From: Asanoa hainanensis | GTDB lineage: Bacteria > Actinomycetota > Actinomycetes > Mycobacteriales > Micromonosporaceae | Reading direction: 5' to 3' | Assembly: GCF_900188485.1 (NCBI RefSeq) | Contig: NZ_FZPH01000013.1 | Location: 186,001-250,000, forward strand | DNA length: 64,000 bases | Shown: positions 1-9,333 of the stretch, one piece after another | Position numbering within the stretch: position 1 is the stretch's first letter | Layout: each line of letters starts with the position of its first letter | Notes under the pieces: model-generated | What the model saw: the letters and a program-made list of their open reading frames with translations, nothing else | What the model was told of the DNA's origin: nothing | The model's database searches: none | Made by a program: the position numbers and the translations under genes

Positions 1-1
1 C

Positions 2-1354
2 GGCGCCGTCCTGACCGATCCCGACCTGCTCCGGGTGCACCAGCGCGACGAGGCCGACCTGGTGCCGTACGGTACGCCGGCCGTGGTGGTCCGGCCCAGG
101 ACGACCGCCGAGGTGGTCGCGGTGGTGCGCGCGGCAGCCGAGGCGGGTGTGCCGATCGTGCCGCAGGGCGCGCGGACGGGACTGGCCGGCGCGGCCAACG
201 CGATCGACGGTGCCGTGGTGCTCTCGACGGTCGCGATGGACCGGATCGTCGAGATCGACCCGATCAACCGGTACGCCGTGGTGCAACCGGGCGTCGTCAA
301 CGCCTCGCTGGCCGCCGCCGTCGCCGCTGCGGGGCTGCGCTACCCGCCCGACCCGGGCTCGTGGGAGTCGTCGACCATCGGCGGCAACGTGGCCACCAAC
401 GCGGGCGGCATGTGCTGCGTGAAATACGGGGTCACCGCCGAGTACGTGCTGGGCCTCGAGGTCGTGCTGGCCTCCGGCGAGGTGTTGCGCACGGGCCGGC
501 GTACCGCCAAGGGTGTCGCCGGTTATGACCTGACCAAGCTGTTCGTGGGCTCGGAGGGCACGCTCGGGGTGATCACGGAGGTCGTGGTCGGGTTGCGCCC
601 GGCCGCCGACACCTCACTGACGCTGATCGCCCTGTTCCCGACCACCGCCGCGGCCGGTGCCGCCGTCGCCGCCATCTCCTCCGGCGGCTACGCGCCGAGC
701 CTGCTGGAGCTGCTCGACCAGACCCACCTGAAGGCGATCGAGGCGCTGCGGCCGATGGGCCTGCGCACCGATGCCAAGGCGCTGCTGCTGGCCGCCGTCG
801 ACACCGGTTCGCGGGCCGCCGGAGACCTGGCCGAGATCGAGGCGGTCTGTACGGCGGCCGGCGCGCTGGAGGTGTTCGCGGCCACCGACGAGGTCGAGGC
901 GGCCGAGCTCCTGCGGGCCCGCCGGCTGGCGCACCCGGCGATGGAGAAGTTCGCCGCCGACACCTACCCGGAGGGCAGCGGCGGGATCATCGTCGACGAC
1001 ATCGCCGTGCCCCGGACCGCGCTGGCCGCGATGCTCGACGGCATCGAGAAGATCGCGGCCGAGTACGCGTTGCCGATCGGCGTCGTCGGGCACGCCGGCG
1101 ACGGCAACCTGCACCCCAACATCGTGGTCGACCGGCTCGACCCGGACTCGGTCGCGCGGGGCCGTGGCGCCTTCGACGAGATCATGCGGCTCGGCCTCGG
1201 CATGGGCGGCACCTGCACCGGTGAGCACGGCGTCGGCCTGCTGAAGAAGGACTGGCTGGAGCAGGAGATCGGCCCGGTCGGCATGGCGGTGCACCGGGCC
1301 ATCAAGGGTGCGCTCGATCCGACCAGGCTGCTGAACCCGGGCAAGGTGGTCTAG
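2..1354 (+). CDS. FAD-linked oxidase, glycolate/D-lactate dehydrogenase GlcD type (5' partial)
   Basis: The reading frame is open to the window edge, and residues before the first GTG (position 35) read GAVLTDPDLLRVHQRDEAD, a typical GlcD N-terminus. The true start therefore lies upstream and the GTG at 35 is internal. The protein has an N-terminal FAD_binding_4 (PCMH) domain with GARTGLAG and the PDPGSWESSTIGGNVATNAG segment, then a FAD-oxidase C domain with VVGHAGDGNLHPN and GEHGVG. The family oxidises D-2-hydroxyacids such as glycolate or D-lactate in the cytoplasm; the substrate cannot be read from sequence. It ends 4 nt before the convergent glpD stop. Confidence 0.9.
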   Translation, partial: GAVLTDPDLLRVHQRDEADLVPYGTPAVVVRPRTTAEVVAVVRAAAEAGVPIVPQGARTGLAGAANAIDGAVVLSTVAMDRIVEIDPINRYAVVQPGVVNASLAAAVAAAGLRYPPDPGSWESSTIGGNVATNAGGMCCVKYGVTAEYVLGLEVVLASGEVLRTGRRTAKGVAGYDLTKLFVGSEGTLGVITEVVVGLRPAADTSLTLIALFPTTAAAGAAVAAISSGGYAPSLLELLDQTHLKAIEALRPMGLRTDAKALLLAAVDTGSRAAGDLAEIEAVCTAAGALEVFAATDEVEAAELLRARRLAHPAMEKFAADTYPEGSGGIIVDDIAVPRTALAAMLDGIEKIAAEYALPIGVVGHAGDGNLHPNIVVDRLDPDSVARGRGAFDEIMRLGLGMGGTCTGEHGVGLLKKDWLEQEIGPVGMAVHRAIKGALDPTRLLNPGKVV

Positions 1355-1358
1355 GGCT

Positions 1359-3167
1359 TTACAGGGCCGCGCTGGTCGGGATCTCCAGGCCCCGGTCGGC
1401 GGCCAGGCCGCGGACGTCGGCCGCGCCCATCCGGGCCGCGTCGGCGGTGGCGTCGTCGGGCATCCGCTGCGACTCCCGCTCGGCGTCGACCCGGGCCAGG
1501 TAGTGCTCGACCTCGCGATCCTGGACCGCCTGGTCCCAGCCGAGCACCCCGCCCAGCACCTCGGCCGCGTGCCGCGCTGACTCGCTGCCGCGGTGGGCGG
1601 TCTCGAACGAGATCCGGGTGCGCCGGGTGAGCACGTCGTCGAGATGCAGGGCGCCTTCCGCGTACGCCGCGTAGGCCACCTCGGCCGCCAGGTATTCGGG
1701 GGCACCGGCCAGCGGGGCCGCCAACGTGGGGTCGGTCTCGACCAGTGCCAGCAGCTCGCCGGTCAGCGTGCCGTAGCGCTCCAGCAGGTGCTCGACCACG
1801 CCGGCCGGCACACCCCGGCGCCGGGCCAGGTCGGCCCGGTCCCGCCAGGTGGCCGCGAACCCGTCGGCGCCGAGCAGCGGCAGGTCGGCGGTGGTCGACG
1901 GTTGACCGCCGCCGAGGCGCCGGACCGCCCGGTCGACCACGTCGGCGGCCATCACGCGGTACGTCGTGTATTTCCCGCCGGCGACCAGCAGCAGGCCCAG
2001 CATCGGCTCGATCACCGCGTGCTCGCGGGACAGCTTCGAGGTGGCGTCGGCCTCGCCGGAGAGCAGGGGGCGCAGGCCGGCGTACACGCCCTCGATGTCG
2101 GCGGTCGACAGCGGCCTGGCCAGCCAGGGGTTGACCTGGTCGAGGATGTACTGGATGTCGCGAGCGGACGCGGCCGGGTGCGACCGGTCGAGCTCCCAGT
2201 CGGTGTCGGTCGTGCCGATGATCCAGTGACCGCCCCACGGGATCACGAAGAGCACCGAGGTCGGCGTGCGCAGGATCAGGCCGGCCTCGCCGGTGATCGC
2301 ACTCCGCGGGACCACCAGGTGCACGCCCTTGGACGCGCGGACCCGGAAGCCGGGGCGGACGCCGACGTCGCCGAGCATCCGCGACATGTCGTCGCTCCAC
2401 ACGCCCGTGGCGGCGATCACCGTGCGGGCGCGTACCTCGAACTCGGCGTCGGGGTCGCCGGGCCGCGCCTCCATGTCGCGGACCCGGACGCCGACGACCT
2501 CGCGGGCCTGGCGCAGGAAGCCGACCGCGCGGGCGCTGGTCACCATCGCGGCGCCCAGGCTGGCGGCGGTGCGGGCGAGCGTGACGACCAGCCGGGCGTC
2601 GTCGACCTGGCCGTCGAAGTAGCGGATCGCGCCGGTGGTCACGTCGCCGCGCAGGCTCGGGAACAGCCGCCGTGCGCCCTCGCGGGTCAGGTGCTTGTGC
2701 AGCGGCATGCCCCGGCCGTGCCCGAAGACACCCGCGAACACGTCGTACGCGGCGACGCCCATGCCGTAGTAGCCCCGCCGGAAGGCCCGCCCGGGCAGGC
2801 CACCCGCCTGGAGCGGCACCAGGATCGGCACCGGGCGCACCAGGTGTGGCGCCAGCCGGGTGGCGAGCAGGCCGCGCTCGGTGAGCGCCTCGTGCACCAG
2901 GTGGAACTCGAGCTGCTCCAGGTAGCGCAGGCCGCCGTGGATGAGCTTGCTCGACCGGCTCGACGTGCCGGCCGCGTAGTCGCGCGCCTCGATGAGGGCG
3001 ACCTTGAGGCCACGGGACGCCGCGTCCAGGGCGGCGCCGGCGCCGGTCACGCCACCGCCGACGACGAGCACGTCGAACCGCTCGCTGCGCAGGCGGCGCA
3101 GGTCGTCGGCTCGCCGGGTCGCGGAGAGGTGGCTGGCGGCGAAACGGGATATCGCGGGGTCACGCAC
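1359..3167 (-). CDS. glpD: Glycerol-3-phosphate dehydrogenase (FAD-dependent)
   Basis: 602 aa from the GTG at 3167. It oxidises sn-glycerol 3-phosphate to dihydroxyacetone phosphate, passing electrons to quinone at the membrane. The N-terminus shows the FAD dinucleotide-binding motif VVGGGVTGAGAALDAASRG (about residues 35-53), followed by the GlpD hallmark SSRSSKLIHGGLRYLE. The C-terminal DAO_C region is present (EVAYAAYAEGALHLDDVLTRR). An open frame continues upstream, but GTG 3167 is chosen because TACCGT lies exactly 6 nt before it and residues after it match family N-termini. It is divergent from the membrane protease and convergent with the FAD oxidase. No glpF or glpK is adjacent. Confidence 0.93.
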   Translation of the reverse strand: MRDPAISRFAASHLSATRRADDLRRLRSERFDVLVVGGGVTGAGAALDAASRGLKVALIEARDYAAGTSSRSSKLIHGGLRYLEQLEFHLVHEALTERGLLATRLAPHLVRPVPILVPLQAGGLPGRAFRRGYYGMGVAAYDVFAGVFGHGRGMPLHKHLTREGARRLFPSLRGDVTTGAIRYFDGQVDDARLVVTLARTAASLGAAMVTSARAVGFLRQAREVVGVRVRDMEARPGDPDAEFEVRARTVIAATGVWSDDMSRMLGDVGVRPGFRVRASKGVHLVVPRSAITGEAGLILRTPTSVLFVIPWGGHWIIGTTDTDWELDRSHPAASARDIQYILDQVNPWLARPLSTADIEGVYAGLRPLLSGEADATSKLSREHAVIEPMLGLLLVAGGKYTTYRVMAADVVDRAVRRLGGGQPSTTADLPLLGADGFAATWRDRADLARRRGVPAGVVEHLLERYGTLTGELLALVETDPTLAAPLAGAPEYLAAEVAYAAYAEGALHLDDVLTRRTRISFETAHRGSESARHAAEVLGGVLGWDQAVQDREVEHYLARVDAERESQRMPDDATADAARMGAADVRGLAADRGLEIPTSAAL

Positions 3168-3209
3168 GGATCCACGGTAACCCCGGCCGACCCTATGCTG
3201 GCGCCCATG
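3165..3209. promoter_or_regulatory. Back-to-back leaderless promoters of glpD and the membrane subtilisin
   Basis: On the minus strand TACCGT (3174-3179) sits 6 nt from the glpD GTG. On the plus strand TATGCT (3194-3199) sits 7 nt from the ATG at 3207. There is no Shine-Dalgarno before either start. The hexamers are 14 bp apart, so each occupies the other promoter's -35 region. The transcription starts are inferred, not measured. Confidence 0.6.
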
Positions 3210-5480
3210 GTCTTTCCGGCGGTCACGCCACGGCCCGCGCCGCCGCGCTGGCTCGGTGTCGTGGCCGCCATCGTGGCCGGCTGCTGGGTCGTGCTGGGCA
3301 CGGTGGTCAGCCAGAGCCTGGGCTACCTGGCCGACCAGTTCGCCCTGCTGACCGCCGTGTCCCTGCCGGGCTGGCGGTGGCCCGCCATCGGCCTCGTGGG
3401 TTTCCTGCTGGTCTGCGTGCCGGCGATGCTCACGCGCACGCTGGCGACCGATCCGGCGCTGCGGGCGACCGGCCGCGCCTGGTTCACCGCCGCCGTGGTG
3501 CTGGCCGTGCTGACCTCGGCGCGCGTTGTTCCGGTGGTCCAGCACGAGCTCTATCTGGCGCTGTTGGCGGCGTTGGCGGCGGTCGGTGCGGTGGTCGTCG
3601 GTCGGCCCGGTCGGCTCGGTCGGCTGTGGCGGCCGCCACTCCCGGCGGCCGGCGGGTTGCTGCTGCTTCTGCCGTGGTTGTGGCTGGGTGCGCTGGGCGG
3701 GGTGCTGGAGACCGTGCTCGCCGTGGTCGCCGCGGCTTGCGTCGGGTGGCTCGCCGCGGCCGTGCTCGGTCCGGCGTTCTGGGCCCCGATGGCCGGTTGG
3801 AGCCGGGCGCGGACCATCTGGGTCGGTGGACCGCGGGCCGGCGTCGCGCTGGCGCTGCTCGGTGCGGGCGTCGGGCAGAGCGGCCCGCACCTGCTGGTGC
3901 TGCTCGGGCTGCCGATGGTCGGTCTGGCGCTAGCGGCACTGCGGCCTTCGGGCGGGCCTTCTGTTGCCTGGTTGGTCGGGCTCGGGGTGGTCGGTCCGCT
4001 GGCGTTCACCGATCCCGAAGAGGTGTCGCTGCTGCTGCTCGGGCGCGACGTGCCGTTCTGGGCCTTCGTCGCCGCCGGCTGCGCGCTCTTCGCCGGAGTG
4101 CTGCTGGCGCTGGGCTTCGGACTCGTGCGTTTGCGGCGCCCGCTCGCTCTCGGACTGGCCGGCCTGCTCGTGTTGGGCGGTGTCGGCGTCTATCTCGGGC
4201 CTGGGCAGCCCGGTTTCGCCGGCGAGCGGTTGTTCGTCGTGCTCTCCAGCCAGGCCGACCTGTCCGGGCTGCCGGGCGGCACGGGTCAGGCCGCGCTGAC
4301 CGCGCGCACGACCGAGGTCTACCACCGGCTGGTCGCGCACGCCGACCGCACCCAGGCCGACCTGCGCCGCTCGCTCGACCGGTGGCATTTCTCGTACACG
4401 TCTTATTACTTGGTGAACGGGATCGAGGTGCACGGCGGCGGGCCGGCGTTGCGCTCCCTGCTGTCGCGCCGGTCCGACGTCGACCGGGTGTTGGTCGACC
4501 AGCGGCTGCGCCCGCTGCCGGCGCCGGCCCTGGCCTTGAGCGCGGGCTCGTCGCCCGCGCCGACCGGGCCGCAGTGGAACCTCACCCAGATCGGTGCGCC
4601 GGTCGCCTGGGCCTCGGGAGCGACCGGGCAGGGCATCGTGGTCGGCAGCTCCGACTCGGGCGTCGACGGCACGCATCCGGCCTTGGCGCCCGGCTTCCGG
4701 GGTGGCGACGACTCGTGGTTCGACCCGTGGTCCGGCACGTCGACGCCGACCGACTCGGGTGTGCACGGCACGCACACGCTCGGCAGTGCGGTCGGTCGCG
4801 ACGGCATCGGCGTGGCGCCGGGCGCGCAGTGGGTCGGTTGCGTCAACCTGGCCCGCAACATGGGCAACCCGGCCCACTACCTGGACTGCCTCCAGTTCAT
4901 GCTGGCGCCGTTCGCGGCCGGAGGCGACCCGTTCACCGCCGGGCGGCCCGACCGGGCGCCGCAGGTGCTGACCAACTCGTGGGGCTGCCCGTCGATCGAG
5001 GGCTGCGACCGGCGCGCGTTGGAGCCCGCGATGGCCGCGTTGTCCGCGGCGGGCATCTTCGTGGTCGTGGCAGCCGGGAACACCGGGCCGACCTGCGGTT
5101 CGGTCGCCGACCCACCCGCCACCTATCCCTCGGTCCTGACGGTGGGCGGGGTCGACTCCGCGGGCCGGCTGGCGCCGTCGTCCAGCCGCGGGCCGGCGCC
5201 GGGCGGGGTCGACAAGCCGGACGTGGTCGCGCCCGGTGTCGACGTGGTGTCCGCGCTGCCCGGTGGCCGGTACGGCGCGCTCACCGGCACATCGATGGCC
5301 GCGCCGCACGTCGCCGGAGTGGTCGCGCTGATGTGGTCGGCCAACCCCGCTCTGATCGGCGACGTCCCACGGACGCGGTCACTGTTGCTCGGCACCGCCG
5401 GGCCGCCGGTTCCCAATTCGTGCCCCTCCCGCGCGGGCGGGCTGGTCGACGCGGCAGCGGCCGTGCGCGCGGCCAGGTAG
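3207..5480 (+). CDS. Polytopic membrane-anchored subtilisin (S8) protease
   Basis: 757 aa. Residues 1 to about 335 form a series of hydrophobic helices (roughly ten). A soluble stretch of about 340-430 resembles an I9-type propeptide (SYTSYYLVNGIEV). The C-terminal S8 peptidase has Asp in SSDSGVDGTHP (near 483), His in HGTHTLGS (near 520), the oxyanion Asn in AAGNTGP (near 623) and Ser in GTSMAAPHVAG (near 694). The triad is complete, so activity is expected; the catalytic domain is probably extracytoplasmic. ATG 3207 is preferred over ATG 3195 because of the -10 spacing. The N-terminal membrane domain matches no family I recognise. The TAG stop forms part of the next gene's -10 hexamer. Confidence 0.85.
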   Translation: MVFPAVTPRPAPPRWLGVVAAIVAGCWVVLGTVVSQSLGYLADQFALLTAVSLPGWRWPAIGLVGFLLVCVPAMLTRTLATDPALRATGRAWFTAAVVLAVLTSARVVPVVQHELYLALLAALAAVGAVVVGRPGRLGRLWRPPLPAAGGLLLLLPWLWLGALGGVLETVLAVVAAACVGWLAAAVLGPAFWAPMAGWSRARTIWVGGPRAGVALALLGAGVGQSGPHLLVLLGLPMVGLALAALRPSGGPSVAWLVGLGVVGPLAFTDPEEVSLLLLGRDVPFWAFVAAGCALFAGVLLALGFGLVRLRRPLALGLAGLLVLGGVGVYLGPGQPGFAGERLFVVLSSQADLSGLPGGTGQAALTARTTEVYHRLVAHADRTQADLRRSLDRWHFSYTSYYLVNGIEVHGGGPALRSLLSRRSDVDRVLVDQRLRPLPAPALALSAGSSPAPTGPQWNLTQIGAPVAWASGATGQGIVVGSSDSGVDGTHPALAPGFRGGDDSWFDPWSGTSTPTDSGVHGTHTLGSAVGRDGIGVAPGAQWVGCVNLARNMGNPAHYLDCLQFMLAPFAAGGDPFTAGRPDRAPQVLTNSWGCPSIEGCDRRALEPAMAALSAAGIFVVVAAGNTGPTCGSVADPPATYPSVLTVGGVDSAGRLAPSSSRGPAPGGVDKPDVVAPGVDVVSALPGGRYGALTGTSMAAPHVAGVVALMWSANPALIGDVPRTRSLLLGTAGPPVPNSCPSRAGGLVDAAAAVRAAR

Positions 5481-5493
5481 CCTCCGGCTCGTG
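5478..5493 (+). promoter_or_regulatory. Leaderless promoter -10 of the tandem GNAT gene
   Basis: TAGCCT (5478-5483), whose TAG is also the stop codon of the upstream protease, lies 7 nt before the GTG at 5491. No Shine-Dalgarno is present. Confidence 0.5.
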
Positions 5494-6414
5494 GATCATG
5501 CGTACGAGCTTGCCGAGCTGACCCCCGAACGCGAGGCCGACGTCGCCGCGCTCTGCCGGATGGCCCTGGACCTGCCGTCCGACTCGATCGAGGCGGACCA
5601 GATCGTCGACCGGCTGCGCTCACCCGGCCCGGTGCCGGGGTCGGCCGGTGAACGCCGGATCACCGGCTGGGTCGCCCTGCTGGGCTCGGCCGTCGTCGGC
5701 GTGGTGCTCGGCTCGACCGGCTACGGCGACCCCTCGGTCGGGCACGTCGACCTGATCGCGGTGCATCCCGAGCATCGGCGACACGGCATCGGACGGGCGC
5801 TGCTGGCTCGAGCGGAGGCTTCTCTCGCCGAGTTCGGCGCCACCTCGATCGCCCTGGTCGGCAACGCGCCGGTGTACGCGTGGCCGGGCATCGACGTGCG
5901 CTACACGGCGGCGGTGTGCCTGGCCGAGGCGTCGGGGTACGCGCGGGCTGACATCGCGTGGAACATGACGGCGGACCTGACACCGGGATCGCCCGCGCTG
6001 GCCCCGACCACGGAGGCGGAGGCGCGACTGGCTTCGGCCGGGGTGGCGGTGCGCCGGGCGGTGCCAGCCGACGTGCCGGGGCTGGCGGAGTTCGCGGCCG
6101 CGGAGTTCGGACCCGGCTGGGGCGCCGAGGTGGCGGCGTCGGAGGGGATCCACTACGCGGTGCGGGACGGCGCGGTGCTGGGCTTCGCCTGCTGGGGCTC
6201 GTCGCGGCCGTCGTACTTCGGCCCGATGGGCACGGCCGCCGCGGCGCGCGGCCTGGGCGTCGGGGGCGTCCTGCTGCGGCGGTGCCTGCGCGAACAGCAC
6301 GCGGCGGGGCTGTCGTCGGCCCAGATCGGCTGGGTCGGCCCGGTGCCGTTCTACTCGACCAACTCGGGCGCCCGCATCGAGCGGGTCTTCTTCCTGTACC
6401 GGAGGAGCGTGTAG
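5491..6414 (+). CDS. Tandem GNAT N-acetyltransferase
   Basis: 307 aa with two GNAT units. The first (about 1-155) carries the acetyl-CoA loop VHPEHRRHGIGRALL after beta strand VDLIAV. The second (about 180-307) is more divergent, with MGTAAAARGLGVGGVLLRRCL. Members acetylate small molecules or protein amines; the substrate is unknown. The start is the GTG placed by the leaderless pattern. Two-domain GNATs of this size include mycothiol synthase, but the motifs and context do not support that assignment. Confidence 0.8.
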   Translation: MDHAYELAELTPEREADVAALCRMALDLPSDSIEADQIVDRLRSPGPVPGSAGERRITGWVALLGSAVVGVVLGSTGYGDPSVGHVDLIAVHPEHRRHGIGRALLARAEASLAEFGATSIALVGNAPVYAWPGIDVRYTAAVCLAEASGYARADIAWNMTADLTPGSPALAPTTEAEARLASAGVAVRRAVPADVPGLAEFAAAEFGPGWGAEVAASEGIHYAVRDGAVLGFACWGSSRPSYFGPMGTAAAARGLGVGGVLLRRCLREQHAAGLSSAQIGWVGPVPFYSTNSGARIERVFFLYRRSV

Positions 6415-6477
6415 CCCGCGCGGTGCATTGTGTCGCGAAACCCAGCGGGACGGCCGCCGAGCCCCTACCGTGCCGGA

Positions 6478-6651
6478 ATGAGCCTCGAGGACGAGCCGAC
6501 GGCATCGGAACCCTCTGGTGACCTACCCACGGCTGGCGAACCGCCACCCGTCGTAGACGAAGACCTGACGCTGCCCGGTGATCTTCCTGCTCCCGGGCCA
6601 CCCCGCAACGCGACAAGCCGAGCGGACAAACGCCGCAACCAACGCCGCTAG
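6478..6651 (+). CDS. Small hypothetical protein with basic C-terminus
   Basis: 57 aa, acidic and proline-rich for the first 45 residues (PPPVVDEDLTLPGDLPAPGPP), ending in a basic ADKRRNQRR tail. The start ATG at 6478 is supported by TACCGT at 6466-6471, 6 nt upstream. No domain is recognised. It has the coding bias of its neighbours, so it is probably real, but its function is unknown. Confidence 0.55.
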   Translation: MSLEDEPTASEPSGDLPTAGEPPPVVDEDLTLPGDLPAPGPPRNATSRADKRRNQRR

Positions 6652-6667
6652 CGCCGGCTGTTTCGGC

Positions 6668-6739
6668 GGCTTTGCTCTGCACCCATATACGCACCGCAGG
6701 TCAGCGGGGGTGTTGCGTATATGGGTGCAGAGCAAAGCC
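6668..6739. repeat. Perfect 26-bp inverted repeat with 20-nt loop
   Basis: The arms 6668-6693 and 6714-6739 are exact reverse complements. The left arm starts GGCTTTGCTCTGCACCCATA. The loop is 6694-6713. It sits between the small ORF and the convergent groEL terminator. Arms this long exceed ordinary terminators, so it may be a dispersed palindromic repeat or MITE-like element. I saw one copy in this window. Confidence 0.85.
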
Positions 6740-6759
6740 TGCGCGAACCTGGACAGCCG

Positions 6760-6791
6760 AAAGGGCGGCCCGCTCGCGCGGACCGCCCTTT
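6760..6791 (-). terminator. groEL transcription terminator
   Basis: The stem AAAGGGCGG (6760-6768) pairs with CCGCCCTTT (6783-6791) across a GC-rich 14-nt loop, about 20 nt beyond the groEL stop. Confidence 0.7.
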
Positions 6792-6812
6792 GGTTTGTTG
6801 CTGTGGGGGGAC

Positions 6813-8591
<1,779 letters not shown>

Positions 8592-8625
8592 TTAGGGCTC
8601 GACGGTGGCCCCACCGCCCCGACCA

Positions 8626-8652
8626 TTGGCACTCACGGTTGGTGAGTGCCAA
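8626..8652. promoter_or_regulatory. CIRCE element (HrcA operator) 1
   Basis: TTGGCACTC-N9-GAGTGCCAA, a perfect inverted repeat differing from consensus TTAGCACTC by one base in each arm. HrcA binds this operator and represses chaperonin genes until heat shock. Confidence 0.9.
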
Positions 8653-8660
8653 TGACTTGT

Positions 8661-8687
8661 TTAGCACTCGGACCAGGCGAGTGCAAG
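8661..8687. promoter_or_regulatory. CIRCE element (HrcA operator) 2
   Basis: TTAGCACTC-N9-GAGTGCAAG: the left arm is perfect consensus and the right arm has mismatches in its last three bases. The spacer is exactly 9 nt. Its centre lies 35 bp from that of CIRCE 1, placing the two on nearly the same DNA face. Confidence 0.75.
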
Positions 8688-8883
8688 CGAAGTCGGCCTC
8701 GCGGGGCACCGCGCCGGCCGTCCGGCGAGCGCCGGCCGAGCGCTGTTGGCGGGGACCGCGTACCCGGGCGTTTAGTGACCTGTCAATTGTTGAAAGGTGC
8801 CCCTGTCCGCAATGGGCAAAGTCGCGAATAGATGGCAAGACCAATGCATCATGCAGCAATTCGGCGGGCTACAAAGCCAAAGA

Positions 8884-8913
8884 AGCGCCGACCCCGTTCA
8901 TGGGATCGGCGCT
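8884..8913 (-). terminator. Cold-shock gene terminator
   Basis: AGCGCCGA (8884-8891) pairs with TCGGCGCT (8906-8913). On the minus strand the stem is followed by TCTTTGGCTTT, a weak U-tract, 43 nt past the stop. Confidence 0.7.
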
Positions 8914-8956
8914 AGGTCGTCGCGGACCCGGGTGCGGTGCCCGGCTGGACTTCGCT

Positions 8957-9157
8957 TCAAATTAGGCGGACCTGCTCCGCCTGCGGGCCCTTCTGCCCCT
9001 GCGCGACCTCGAACTCGACGCGCTGGCCGTCGTCTAGCGACTTGTAGCCGTCCATCTGGATCGCGGAGAAGTGGACGAAGACGTCCTGACCTCCATCGAC
9101 CGCGATGAAACCGTAGCCCTTTTCACTGTTGAACCACTTGACGGTGCCCTGTGCCAC
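8957..9157 (-). CDS. cspA: Cold-shock domain protein
   Basis: 66 aa, the usual length of a single cold-shock domain. RNP1-like KGYGFIAV and RNP2-like VFVHFSAI are intact, so it should bind single-stranded RNA/DNA as an RNA chaperone. The start is GTG 9157 ([18 protein letters not shown]); the frame is open further upstream, but AGGAAG lies 6 nt before this GTG. It is monocistronic, with its own terminator. The long leader typical of cold-induced csp genes cannot be judged here. Confidence 0.95.
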   Translation of the reverse strand: MAQGTVKWFNSEKGYGFIAVDGGQDVFVHFSAIQMDGYKSLDDGQRVEFEVAQGQKGPQAEQVRLI

Positions 9158-9333
9158 GGTGCACTTCCTAACCTTTGATGCGCCTGCCGGTCCAAGACCG
9201 CCCATTCAAGGCCGTTGGTGAGCCCTCGAACATTGCGGCCGAAATCGTAAGGTACACGAGGAGTGACGACCGTGCACTACCCCAAAATGGACACCCTGAG
9301 CGCCCATACCGGCGCCTCGCTCGTTAACCGAAC

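Noticed and set aside
1593..3180. Long plus-strand open frame opposite glpD, running into the membrane protease
   Set aside because: It is a high-GC shadow frame: Gly/Arg/Gln-rich, no family similarity, and the minus-strand GlpD sequence is unmistakable.
3930..5309. 459-codon minus-strand frame over the subtilisin
   Set aside because: Low-complexity Arg/Gly/Gln translation, opposite to a complete S8 catalytic domain; typical of antisense frames in GC-rich DNA.
9181..9333. Possible extra N-terminal extension of the cold-shock protein (upstream ATG at 9205)
   Set aside because: Residues upstream of GTG 9157 are absent from the family, and a Shine-Dalgarno directly precedes GTG 9157.
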